NCBI GenBank assembly: GCA_017939855.1
Contig: JAGAZW010000211.1
Coordinates: 1-7,052 of the forward strand
Direction of reading: 5' to 3'
Origin: Clostridia bacterium
GTDB lineage: Bacteria > Bacillota > Clostridia > Oscillospirales > Acutalibacteraceae
DNA length: 7,052 nucleotides
Shown: positions 1 to 6,894 of the stretch, piece after piece
Position numbering within the stretch: the first letter of the stretch is position 1
Layout: each line of letters opens with the position of its first letter
Translations under genes and position numbers: made by a program
Notes under the pieces: generated by a model
The model's input: only the letters and a program-made list of their open reading frames with translations
Database searches by the model: none
Told to the model about the DNA's origin: nothing

Positions 1-2
1 AA

Positions 3-158
3 AATGAAAATTATAAAAAAATTAATAATAGCGGTATAGATGATTACAAAATTTTACAAGAGAATATTATTGAAACAGAAAATGGAATAAAAATCGAAAT
101 TATAATAGAAACAATAGAAAATATAGCTTTACAGGAAAAAATTATTATTGACTCATAA
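3..158 (+). CDS. yqfD: YqfD-like sporulation protein, C-terminal end (partial)
   Basis: An open frame enters from the left edge and stops with TAA at 156-158, giving 51 residues. The tail reads ENGIKIEIIIETIENIALQ and then ends in a short Ile-rich stretch. This fits the YqfD family C-terminus, where a beta-strand of alternating charged and aliphatic residues is followed by a motif like E-x-I-G-x-x-x-x-I near the end. YqfD is a membrane-associated protein of sporulating Bacillota, normally encoded directly upstream of phoH, as here. The usual Gly of the final motif appears to be Ala. Membrane segments and the start lie outside the window. The assignment rests on a short tail plus gene order, so the family call is probable rather than certain. 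Confidence 0.68.
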   Translation, partial: NENYKKINNSGIDDYKILQENIIETENGIKIEIIIETIENIALQEKIIIDS

Positions 159-159
159 A

Positions 160-189
160 TTGACAATTATATTAATGTTATTGTATAAT
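160..189 (+). promoter_or_regulatory. Consensus sigma-A promoter for the phoH operon
   Basis: A perfect -35 (TTGACA, 160-165) and a perfect -10 (TATAAT, 184-189) are separated by 18 bp. Transcription should start near 196, only about 12 nt before the phoH ribosome binding site. The -35 begins 2 nt after the yqfD stop. The promoter would let phoH and the genes behind it be made in growing cells independently of the upstream sporulation gene. No operator-like repeat was seen beside it. Confidence 0.85.
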
Positions 190-207
190 GTTAGTGTATT
201 GAAAAAT

Positions 208-212
208 GGAGG
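208..212 (+). promoter_or_regulatory. Ribosome binding site fixing a TTG start for phoH
   Basis: GGAGG lies 9 nt before the TTG at 222. No in-frame ATG or GTG lies close to this site, so TTG is the likely initiator. The mRNA leader from the predicted transcription start would be only about 26 nt. Confidence 0.75.
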
Positions 213-221
213 ATAATTTTT

Positions 222-1175
222 TTGGTTGAGCAGATAATTGATATCGAAAGAATAGAACAGCTAGTAAGCCTCTTCGGTAATTTCGATGAAAACATTAAAA
301 GATTAGAAAAACAATATAACGTTAATATTACTTCACATGGCGGAAGCATTAAAATTGTCGGTGAAACCGAAAATGTTTCAAAGACAGCCAGAGCAATTAA
401 ATGTCTTGTTATTATGATTAATAACGGAGAAATTATTAATTCTCGTACAATAGACACAGTAATAAATATGGTAGATGACGGTAACGATGATAAAATCATG
501 AAAATTATTGATTCTGACTGTATTTGTGTTACTTCAAAGGGGAAGGCGGTTAAACCAAAAACAATTGGTCAAAAGCATTATGTTGAAGCTATAAAAAACA
601 ATATAATAACGATTGGTGTAGGCCCGGCAGGCACAGGTAAAACATATCTTGCAGTAGCTCAGGCGGTAAATACTTTTAGAGAAAAAAAGGTTAACCGCAT
701 AATTTTAACTCGTCCTGCAGTTGAAGCCGGTGAAAGATTAGGATTTTTACCGGGAGATTTACAACAGAAGGTTGACCCTTATCTTAGACCTCTTTATGAT
801 GCGCTTTTTGATATGCTAGGAGCAGAAAATTTTCAACGATTACAGGAAAGGGGAGACATTGAGGTCGCACCCTTAGCATATATGCGAGGTCGTACTTTAG
901 ACGATAGTTTTATCATCCTTGATGAAGCCCAAAATACCACATGTGAACAAATGAAGATGTTTTTAACCAGACTTGGATTTAATTCGAAAATTGTTGTTAC
1001 TGGCGATATATCTCAGATCGACCTTCCTGACGGTAAACGTTCGGGGTTAAAAGAGGCAGTTAATATTTTAAAGGGAATTGATGATATTGAAATTAAATAT
1101 TTAACTGCTAAAGATGTTGTAAGACACAGACTCGTACAGGAAGTTATTAAAGCTTATGAAAGAAACGGAGGCTAA
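222..1175 (+). CDS. phoH: PhoH-family ATPase (PhoH/PhoL type)
   Basis: The product is 317 residues, normal for bacterial PhoH/PhoL proteins, and is cytosolic. Residues about 5-75 form the N-terminal KH-like region that precedes the ATPase in this family. The P-loop ATPase domain has Walker A GPAGTGKT at 134-141, the TRPAVEAGERLGFLPGD segment at about 163-179, Walker B IILDEAQN at 231-238 (D234, E235), the TGD sensor at 260-262 and a C-terminal arginine element RHRLV at 301-305. Superfamily 1-like PhoH ATPases are linked to RNA metabolism and ribosome-associated functions, and phoH is repeatedly found next to ybeY. The exact substrate is not settled. Translation starts at TTG behind GGAGG. The stop is 4 nt before the ybeY ATG, and the ybeY ribosome binding site lies inside the last phoH codons, suggesting translational coupling. 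Confidence 0.96.
   Translation: MVEQIIDIERIEQLVSLFGNFDENIKRLEKQYNVNITSHGGSIKIVGETENVSKTARAIKCLVIMINNGEIINSRTIDTVINMVDDGNDDKIMKIIDSDCICVTSKGKAVKPKTIGQKHYVEAIKNNIITIGVGPAGTGKTYLAVAQAVNTFREKKVNRIILTRPAVEAGERLGFLPGDLQQKVDPYLRPLYDALFDMLGAENFQRLQERGDIEVAPLAYMRGRTLDDSFIILDEAQNTTCEQMKMFLTRLGFNSKIVVTGDISQIDLPDGKRSGLKEAVNILKGIDDIEIKYLTAKDVVRHRLVQEVIKAYERNGG
1167..1171 (+). promoter_or_regulatory. Ribosome binding site deciding the ybeY start
   Basis: GGAGG sits inside the last codons of phoH and is 8 nt from the ATG at 1180. This favours 1180 over the earlier in-frame ATG at 1156, which lies upstream of this site and overlaps phoH. Confidence 0.85.
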
Positions 1176-1179
1176 TCTG

Positions 1180-1662
1180 ATGCCGGTCAAAGTATTAATA
1201 ACCAATAGACAGCGTAAGATTAAATTACCGCCTGGTACAAGAAAACTTGTTGAAAAAACTTGTACTACAACCTTGAACTATGAAAATTTTAAAGATAACG
1301 CTGAAGTTGAAGTAACATTTGTAACTGACGAACAAATTAGAGAATTGAATCGAAATTTCAGAAATATTGATTCAGCGACTGATGTTTTATCGTTTCCGTT
1401 AGGCGAAAACGGAGTTTACGATAAAAATCCTTTGAATGATAATCTTATGCTCGGTGATGTTATTATTTCTATTGAACATGCTCTTGCTCAATCAGAACTC
1501 TACGGACACTCAATAGAACGAGAAATCGCTTTTTTGACGGTTCATTCAATGCTGCATCTGTTGGGATATGATCATATTGATGAGGGTATCGAGAAAAAGA
1601 TTATGCGTGAAAAAGAAGAGAAAATTCTATTGAGTATGGGACTTGCTGTATATAATGATTAA
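1180..1662 (+). CDS. ybeY: Endoribonuclease / rRNA maturation factor YbeY
   Basis: The product is 160 residues from the ATG chosen by its ribosome binding site, typical for the family. YbeY is a zinc-dependent single-strand endoribonuclease involved in 16S rRNA 3' end maturation and 70S quality control. The metal site is visible as H122-x3-H126-x5-H132 (HSMLHLLGYDH). Other family landmarks are TDVLSFP at 67-73 and LGDVIIS at 91-97. It lies between phoH and era, partners it is commonly linked to. The Bacillus dgkA and cdd genes that usually separate ybeY from era are missing. The stop is 11 nt from the era ATG, and the GGAGG used by era begins 1 nt after the ybeY stop. Confidence 0.97.
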   Translation: MPVKVLITNRQRKIKLPPGTRKLVEKTCTTTLNYENFKDNAEVEVTFVTDEQIRELNRNFRNIDSATDVLSFPLGENGVYDKNPLNDNLMLGDVIISIEHALAQSELYGHSIEREIAFLTVHSMLHLLGYDHIDEGIEKKIMREKEEKILLSMGLAVYND

Positions 1663-1673
1663 CGGAGGTAGAA

Positions 1674-2603
1674 ATGGATAAATATTCGGCATTTATAACT
1701 ATCGTTGGACGACCTAATGTAGGGAAATCCTCTTTAATGAATAAACTTTTGGGTCAGAAGATAGCCATAGTTTCGGACAAGCCTCAAACTACAAGAACAA
1801 GAATTATGGGTGTAATTACAGATAGTGATACTCAATATGTATTTATAGATACTCCCGGTTTCCACAAACCACGTAATCTCTTGGGCAATAATATGATTAA
1901 AGCTGTAAATAGTGGATTAAGTGACGTGGACGCTATAATATTAGTTGTTGATGCTGCGCCCGGATTTAAATTTGATCCTCAAAATATACCCCCGGCAGAA
2001 TGTGAGCTCATAGAAAATATTAAAGCAAGAGAACTTCCGGCGATACTTGTTGTAAATAAAATTGATTTACTTGTCAATAAGGAGGAGCTGTTTGGTATTA
2101 TAACGGCTTATAATTCCTTACATAACTTTGATTGTGTTATTCCGCTGTCAGCAAAAACGGGAAATGGCGTTGATATTCTAAAAAAAGAGCTTTTCAAATA
2201 TAAAAAACTTGCGCCTCATTTTTTTGCAGAAGATGCAGTGACAGATCAGTCAGAAAAGGTTATAGTTGCAGAGATTATCAGAGAAAAACTTTTAAGGAAT
2301 TTATCTAAAGAGGTTCCACATGGCATCGCTGTAGATATTGAAAGGTTTTTTGAAAAAGATGATTCAAATTCTCAGCCCTTGTTATGCGTTGAAGCTTTAA
2401 TCTACTGCGAAAAAGAGTCACATAAGGGAATAATCATTGGAAAGAACGGTGAGACCCTTAAAAAAATTGGAATACATGCTCGTCGTGATATTGAGAATTT
2501 TTTTGGTATCAAAGCATCTGTAAAATTATGGGTAAAGGTCAAAGAGGACTGGCGTAACCGTGAAGGACTTATACATACTTTTGGTCTAAGTTTTAAGGAT
2601 TAA
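1674..2603 (+). CDS. era: GTPase Era, 30S ribosome assembly factor
   Basis: The product is 309 residues, close to the usual 300. Era is an essential or near-essential GTPase that binds the 3' end of 16S rRNA during 30S maturation. All GTPase boxes are present: G1 GRPNVGKS at 12-19, the G2 region around TTRTRI at 39-44, G3 DTPG at 59-62, G4 NKID at 128-131 and G5 SAK at 159-161. The C-terminal type II KH domain follows, with its GxxG loop GKNG at 256-259. The chain ends in the usual WRN...FGL region. GGAGG at 1664-1668 is 5 nt from the ATG. Position 101-108 is a slightly extended loop before G4, which is within normal family variation. After era there is a 67-nt gap, the longest inside the operon. 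Confidence 0.98.
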   Translation: MDKYSAFITIVGRPNVGKSSLMNKLLGQKIAIVSDKPQTTRTRIMGVITDSDTQYVFIDTPGFHKPRNLLGNNMIKAVNSGLSDVDAIILVVDAAPGFKFDPQNIPPAECELIENIKARELPAILVVNKIDLLVNKEELFGIITAYNSLHNFDCVIPLSAKTGNGVDILKKELFKYKKLAPHFFAEDAVTDQSEKVIVAEIIREKLLRNLSKEVPHGIAVDIERFFEKDDSNSQPLLCVEALIYCEKESHKGIIIGKNGETLKKIGIHARRDIENFFGIKASVKLWVKVKEDWRNREGLIHTFGLSFKD

Positions 2604-2657
2604 ATTTCCTTATATATTATTGTCTTGCTTTGCAAATAATTTTAATATAAAATTTGC

Positions 2658-2661
2658 GGAG
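2658..2661 (+). promoter_or_regulatory. Ribosome binding site for the YqzL-like gene
   Basis: GGAG lies 9 nt before the ATG at 2671. This supports that ATG over the earlier in-frame TTG at 2620, which has no comparable site. Confidence 0.6.
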
Positions 2662-2670
2662 CGATGTAAT

Positions 2671-2865
2671 ATGAATAATACAGATAGTGATTGGTTGAAA
2701 TTTATTATTACCGGTAGTGTTGGTGATTATCTAAAATATTGCGATTCTCGTCGAAAAGAAAACATTTACGGAGGTGCTTCAGATGCGTTTTTCAACAGAC
2801 GCCCTTGTAATCAAAGAGACGAACGTAGGGGAGCGAGACCGACTTGTAACACTGATGACACGTAA
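2671..2865 (+). CDS. yqzL: YqzL-like small protein with a C-terminal overhang into recO
   Basis: This small gene encodes 64 residues between era and recO, exactly where Bacillota carry yqzL. The N-terminal part contains W-x2-F-x2-TGSVGDYLKY (W8, F11, T14-Y23), which fits the YqzL pattern of an aromatic residue, a Thr-Gly-Ser/Ala turn and a YLxY element. The function of YqzL is unknown. Family members are usually about 45-50 residues. Here the recognisable core ends near residue 30, and the frame continues through the recO ribosome binding site and 83 nt of recO, giving an Arg-rich tail (six Arg between residues 43 and 56) that looks like read-through of recO code. The core call is good. Whether the tail is functional is open. 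Confidence 0.72.
   Translation: MNNTDSDWLKFIITGSVGDYLKYCDSRRKENIYGGASDAFFNRRPCNQRDERRGARPTCNTDDT
2770..2774 (+). promoter_or_regulatory. Ribosome binding site deciding the recO start
   Basis: GGAGG is 8 nt before the ATG at 2783. The alternative GTG at 2774 begins inside this site and can be discounted. The site lies within the coding frame of the YqzL-like gene, so ribosomes translating that gene pass over it. Confidence 0.85.
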
Positions 2866-3523
2866 TATGGGTGTGATTAGAGCTTATGCAGCAGGTGCTA
2901 AGAGTATCAAAAGCAAAAAGGCTGCTGCAACCGGGCTTTTAACATATTCAAATTTTCTTATCGAAAAAAAAGGGGAAAATTACCGTATCAATGAGGCATC
3001 TGTTATTAATACTTTCTTTTCATCTGGAACTGATATTGTCACATTATCTATAAGTCATTATTTTTGTGAATTGTGTTTAGTTTTAGGACCGCATGATTCG
3101 TCTTCTTCTGAAGAATTCTTAAGACTAATACTCAATTCACTTTCTTTCCTTATTAAAAACAAAAAAAGCCCTCAGCTTATAAAAGCTATTACTGAGCTTC
3201 GTATAGCTGCCATATCTGGCTACTGCCCAAATCTGATAGCTTGTGAAGGTTGTGGAAAATTTGAAGATGAAAAAATGTATTTTAAATTTAAAAACGGTAT
3301 GTTGTTGTGTGACGATTGTGTTACAGATGATGATTTAATTCCTATTGATTTAACTATAATTAAAGCGATGCGACATATAGTTTTTGCTAAGTTTGAAAGA
3401 CTCTATTCATTTGTTATACCTGATGATGCAGCAAATATTTTATCACAAATAACTGAAAATTACATAAAAATTCAAACCGAGCATTATTTCAAAACTCTAG
3501 ATTTTTTGAATAGTATAAAATAA
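2783..3523 (+). CDS. recO: DNA repair and recombination protein RecO
   Basis: The product is 246 residues, the usual size. RecO works with RecR to load RecA on SSB-coated single-stranded DNA during gap repair. The N-terminal OB-fold region opens with the typical DALVIKETNVGERDRLVTLM segment (6-25) and the YAAGAKSIKSK stretch (35-45). The C-terminal helical domain carries an intact four-cysteine zinc site, C154-x2-C157 and C176-x2-C179. The start at 2783 overlaps the YqzL-like frame by 83 nt in a different frame. Because the RecO N-terminus is clearly conserved, recO is the constrained frame in the overlap. The stop is 12 nt before mutS2. Confidence 0.96.
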   Translation: MRFSTDALVIKETNVGERDRLVTLMTRNMGVIRAYAAGAKSIKSKKAAATGLLTYSNFLIEKKGENYRINEASVINTFFSSGTDIVTLSISHYFCELCLVLGPHDSSSSEEFLRLILNSLSFLIKNKKSPQLIKAITELRIAAISGYCPNLIACEGCGKFEDEKMYFKFKNGMLLCDDCVTDDDLIPIDLTIIKAMRHIVFAKFERLYSFVIPDDAANILSQITENYIKIQTEHYFKTLDFLNSIK

Positions 3524-3535
3524 AGGAATTGTTTA

Positions 3536-5920
3536 ATGAAGTATTGTATTAAAAAACATTCTCAGCTGCTTGAATTACCAGCAGTGCTAGAAAAATTGTC
3601 TGATGAAGCCTGTATGCCTCAAACAAAGCAAAATTGCCTTTTGCTTCAACCGCAATTTAATGAAAAAGATGTTATTGCATCCTTAAATGAAACAGAGGAT
3701 GCCTATATTCTTATTGCAAAATATTCAGCACCATCCTTTGGGAACTCTTCTGATATTTCTCATATTCTTACTCAATCAAAGCTAGGGGCTTTACTTTCTA
3801 TAAGTGATTTATTGGAGGTTTCAAAGCTTTTACATATTGTGAACTCTGTAAAAAAATGGCATGATAATTGTTCACTGACGAATGAAAGCTCAATTGATTA
3901 TATATTTTCTTCTCTTATGCCCAACAAATTTCTTGAAGATAAAATCAATTATGCAATTAAGGATGATCAAATTTCAGATAATGCGTCAACACAATTGTCA
4001 GATATTAGACGAAAAATTGCCAACAATAATTCTAAAATACGTGATATACTTGATAAAATCATAAAAGGACCTACATCGAGATATCTGCAAGATGCAATAA
4101 TTACACAGAGAGACGGCAGATTTGTTGTTCCTGTTAAAGCGGAATACAAAGGCGAGTTTAAAGGTATAGTACATGATACATCATCTACAGGCTCTACCTA
4201 TTTCATTGAACCGATTAGTGTTGTCGAAACTAACAACGAAATAAGAATTTTGCGAATTAAGGAACAGGAGGAAATAGTCAGAATTCTATCTGAACTTTCA
4301 GCAGCTGTTTCCGATTTTTCAGACTCGATTAAATTTTCATATGATAATCTTGTAAAACTTGACCTTGTTTTTGCAAAAGCAAAACTTGGATATAAAATGG
4401 GTGCAATTATTCCTAAAATTAATGATAGGGGATACTTGTATTTAAAAAATGCACGACACCCACTAATTTCCACAAAAACAGTAGTTCCCATAACCGTTTC
4501 ACTAGGCGGAGAATATGACACCCTTGTGATTACAGGACCCAATACCGGCGGAAAAACCGTAACACTTAAAACTATCGGTTTGCTAACAATGATGACAATG
4601 TGTGGTATGATGATACCTGTCGATGATACCAGTGAAATTTCGATTTTTAATAGGATTTTTGCTGATATAGGAGACGAACAAAGTATACAGCAATCATTAT
4701 CAACGTTTTCTTCACATATGGTAAATATTATCTCAATTCTTGATGATTGTGATGAAAATTCTCTTGTTTTGTTTGATGAACTTTGTGCCGGTACCGACCC
4801 AGTTGAAGGAGCCGCCCTTGCAAAAGCAATTCTTATAACACTTGCCAATAAATCTGCAAAAACAGTTGCCACTACTCACTATCCGGAGCTTAAATCATAT
4901 GCACTTGATACCGACAGAGTCGAAAATGCAAGTTGTGAATTTGATGTTACAACCCTTAAACCCACATATAAACTAGTTATCGGTGTTCCCGGAAGAAGTA
5001 ATGCTTTCGCAATTTCAAAACGTTTAGGTCTGGATAACCAAGTTATTTCTATCGCCGAAAATCAAGTTTCCGAAGACGACTTACGTTTCGAAAGGATTGT
5101 TGCGAGTCTTGAAAAAGCTCGTCAGGAAGCGGAGCAAGAAAGAAAAATTGCGGTCAACCTTCGTTCTGAGGCGGCGGCATTAAAAAAGAAAAGTGAAATT
5201 TTAGAGCGTGAGTTTAAAATTAAACAGGAAAAAATAATGGAACAAACCAGAGAAAAAGCGATTTCCATTATTGAGGAAGCCCGCTACAAATCTTCACTCA
5301 TTCTTAATGAATTGGAAGAAGCAAAGAAGATGTTTAATACCGAAAATGCGTCATCCTTGCTTGAAAAGGCACGTATAGGTTATAAAAAGGCTATGCGTGA
5401 CCTCGAGGAAAGTGCGGACCCTATTGGTCAAAATCAGTCAAACGGAGAAAAACTTATTATGGCGCCCAAAAAGGGCGAGATAGTCATTTTGAATGATTTT
5501 AACAAAGATGCCACTGTAATTGATGTCAATGAGTCGAAAAACAAGGTTCAGGTAATGTCCGGTTCGATGAAAATGTGGGTTTCATATGATGAGCTTCGCA
5601 TAAAGAAAAATAAAAAATCGACACAAATAAGCAAGACACGAAATGTTACGGGTCTTGTCACAAAACAAAATCGTTCTGTGTCAGGCGAGATAGATCTTAG
5701 AGGTATGGCTTCAGATGAGGCAATATTAGAACTCGATAAATATATTGACAATTCCGTATTGACCGGAATAACTAATATCACTGTTATTCACGGAAAGGGT
5801 ACCGGTGTGCTTAGAAAAGCTGTTCAAGCCCATTTAAAATCACATAAAAATGTTAAAACCTTTCGTATTGGCATTTACGGTGAAGGTGAAAATGGTGTAA
5901 CGATTGCTGAATTAGGATAA
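3536..5920 (+). CDS. mutS2: Endonuclease / ribosome-collision factor MutS2
   Basis: The product is 794 residues, close to the roughly 785 typical for Bacillota MutS2. It lacks the mismatch-recognition domain of MutS1. Visible parts in order are the core/lever helices (about 1-300), the ABC-type ATPase with Walker A GPNTGGKT at 334-341, the DIGDEQSIQQSLSTFSSHM signature at 377-395 and Walker B LVLFDELCAGTDP at 410-422 (D414, E415), and the H-loop TTHYPELKSYA at 446-456. A charged coiled coil (about 515-600), a KOW/SH3-like domain (about 645-690) and a C-terminal Smr domain (about 717-794, DLRG at 720-723 and HGKGTG at 752-757) follow. Family members suppress homologous recombination. In Bacillus subtilis MutS2 binds collided ribosomes. 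AAAGGA at 3522-3527 is 8 nt from the ATG. All key motifs are intact. Confidence 0.97.
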   Translation: MKYCIKKHSQLLELPAVLEKLSDEACMPQTKQNCLLLQPQFNEKDVIASLNETEDAYILIAKYSAPSFGNSSDISHILTQSKLGALLSISDLLEVSKLLHIVNSVKKWHDNCSLTNESSIDYIFSSLMPNKFLEDKINYAIKDDQISDNASTQLSDIRRKIANNNSKIRDILDKIIKGPTSRYLQDAIITQRDGRFVVPVKAEYKGEFKGIVHDTSSTGSTYFIEPISVVETNNEIRILRIKEQEEIVRILSELSAAVSDFSDSIKFSYDNLVKLDLVFAKAKLGYKMGAIIPKINDRGYLYLKNARHPLISTKTVVPITVSLGGEYDTLVITGPNTGGKTVTLKTIGLLTMMTMCGMMIPVDDTSEISIFNRIFADIGDEQSIQQSLSTFSSHMVNIISILDDCDENSLVLFDELCAGTDPVEGAALAKAILITLANKSAKTVATTHYPELKSYALDTDRVENASCEFDVTTLKPTYKLVIGVPGRSNAFAISKRLGLDNQVISIAENQVSEDDLRFERIVASLEKARQEAEQERKIAVNLRSEAAALKKKSEILEREFKIKQEKIMEQTREKAISIIEEARYKSSLILNELEEAKKMFNTENASSLLEKARIGYKKAMRDLEESADPIGQNQSNGEKLIMAPKKGEIVILNDFNKDATVIDVNESKNKVQVMSGSMKMWVSYDELRIKKNKKSTQISKTRNVTGLVTKQNRSVSGEIDLRGMASDEAILELDKYIDNSVLTGITNITVIHGKGTGVLRKAVQAHLKSHKNVKTFRIGIYGEGENGVTIAELG

Positions 5921-5962
5921 AATTTAAACGGAGACTAAAATTAGTCTCCGTTTAAATTTTAT
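5917..5962. terminator. Bidirectional intrinsic terminator between convergent genes
   Basis: Bases 5917-5937 and 5942-5962 are perfect reverse complements (21 bp) with a four-base loop; one further A-T pair is possible inside the loop. The centre holds the GC-bearing part (ACGGAGACTA and its complement) and the outer part is A+T-rich, so each strand's transcript ends in a U-rich 3' arm. The repeat overlaps the mutS2 stop (5918-5920) and abuts the last codon of the convergent reductase (stop at 5963-5965). It most likely ends both transcripts. Confidence 0.88.
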
Positions 5963-6697
5963 TTATATAACATAGCCACCATTTACACCAATTACCTGAC
6001 CTGTTATGTAATTAGCTTCATCACTGGCAAGAAAATATATTGCGGAAGCAACCTCATCGACTGTACCCATTCTCTCTAAAGGTATATCACTAACAAAATT
6101 ATTCAGATCCTCAATGGTAATGTTAGAATTCATTGATGTTTCGATAAGACCGGGAGCAACCGCATTAACCGTTATCCCACTGGGAGCCAATTCCTTTGCA
6201 AGTGCTTTTGTAAGACCGATAACACCGGCTTTTGCGGCTGAATATGCAACTTCACAAGAAGCACCGACTTGCCCCCAAATTGAAGAAATATTGATAATTT
6301 TTCCGGATTTCTGTGAAACCATTGTCGGCACTACAGAACGACAGCAATTAAAAGTGCCCTTTAGGTTAATATCAAAAATTCTGTTTAGTTCAAAATCGTC
6401 TGTATCTGTTATCAAGCCTTGATATGAAATACCAGCATTGTTTACAAAAATATCAACAGAACCAAATCGATGTAACGTTTCTTTGACAAGAAGATCTGTT
6501 TCAAGACGGTTTGCAACATTAGCTTTAAGACAAACGACGTTGCATCCTCTGGACGACAGTGAGCGAGAGAGTAGGGAGGCAGATTCAAAAGATTCATTGT
6601 AATTAATAACAACGTTATAACCTTTTCTTGCAAAAAGAATTGTAGTTGCAGCACCAATTCCCTTAGAAGCACCGGTTATTACAACGGTTTTTTTCAT
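5963..6697 (-). CDS. FabG-like short-chain dehydrogenase/reductase
   Basis: The product is 244 residues, the standard size for classical SDR enzymes. The Rossmann cofactor motif TGASKGIG is at 8-15, NNAG at 86-89, and the catalytic set N111, S139, Y152 and K156 is complete (YSAAK at 152-156). The end, VNGGYVI, resembles FabG-type 3-oxoacyl-ACP reductases, which use NADPH in fatty acid synthesis. It stands alone, convergent to a repair gene and away from other fab genes, so it could instead act on another keto or hydroxy substrate; the symbol is left blank for that reason. GGAG (plus-strand 6706-6709) is 8 nt upstream of the ATG. It has its own promoter and shares the mutS2 terminator. Confidence 0.93.
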   Translation of the reverse strand: MKKTVVITGASKGIGAATTILFARKGYNVVINYNESFESASLLSRSLSSRGCNVVCLKANVANRLETDLLVKETLHRFGSVDIFVNNAGISYQGLITDTDDFELNRIFDINLKGTFNCCRSVVPTMVSQKSGKIINISSIWGQVGASCEVAYSAAKAGVIGLTKALAKELAPSGITVNAVAPGLIETSMNSNITIEDLNNFVSDIPLERMGTVDEVASAIYFLASDEANYITGQVIGVNGGYVI

Positions 6698-6726
6698 ATA
6701 AACATCTCCAAATTAATTTATATAAT

Positions 6727-6735
6727 ATTATAGCA
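6727..6735 (-). promoter_or_regulatory. Extended -10 promoter for the reductase gene
   Basis: Read on the minus strand the site is TGCTATAAT, a perfect extended -10 element. The -35 region is weak (no good TTGACA match at 16-18 bp; TTGTTT lies at 20 bp), which an extended -10 can tolerate. Transcription would start near 6720, giving a leader of about 23 nt that holds the GGAG site. Confidence 0.6.
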
Positions 6736-6812
6736 TAAATTTTTAAAAAATTAAACAATTATTTATACTATAATATGTGTTAATAATTTTGCGGATGTCA
6801 AGATATTGTGCG

Positions 6813-6836
6813 GTTTACATAACTAGTTTACATAAC
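6813..6836 (+). repeat. Tandem pair of GTTTACATAAC repeats
   Basis: GTTTACATAAC occurs at 6813-6823 and again at 6826-6836, with a 13-bp period and a TA spacer. A third copy of the first ten bases is at 6990-6999. Three exact 10-mers within 187 bases is more than expected even in A+T-rich DNA, since each contains G and C at fixed positions. The role is unknown: protein-binding sites of a regulator or the repeated end sequences of a transposon are both possible. Confidence 0.7.
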
Positions 6837-6859
6837 AATTTTATTTAAAAAAATAATCG

Positions 6860-6888
6860 TTGACATATAAATTAATTTGTAGTATAAA
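6860..6888 (+). promoter_or_regulatory. Strong plus-strand promoter in the gene-free region
   Basis: TTGACA (6860-6865) and TATAAA (6883-6888) are separated by 17 bp, one mismatch from full consensus. Transcription would start near 6895, heading to the right edge. No coding sequence with a ribosome binding site follows within the window. Confidence 0.72.
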
Positions 6889-6894
6889 TATTAT

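Noticed and set aside
1156..1179. Earlier in-frame ATG for ybeY overlapping phoH
   Set aside because: It has no ribosome binding site, whereas ATG 1180 is 8 nt after GGAGG and gives the normal family N-terminus.
2616..2640. Hairpin TTGC-TTT-GCAA with A+T flanks between era and the YqzL-like gene
   Set aside because: The stem is only 4 bp with a bulged extension and no proper T run; too weak to call a terminator.
2620..2651. Possible promoter ahead of the YqzL-like gene (TTGTCT or TTGCTT with TATAAA)
   Set aside because: Spacers of 20 or 15 bp and poor -35 matches make it no better than chance in A+T-rich DNA.
2620..2670. Earlier TTG start for the YqzL-like gene
   Set aside because: No ribosome binding site precedes it, and the family similarity begins after the ATG at 2671.
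4198..4872. Long minus-strand open frame (224 codons) inside mutS2
   Set aside because: It lies opposite the conserved MutS2 ATPase core, has no recognisable domain, and is best explained as a shadow of that gene.
6841..6856. TTATTT / AAATAA inverted repeat before the 6860 promoter
   Set aside because: Pure A+T arms of six bases in this composition are expected by chance.
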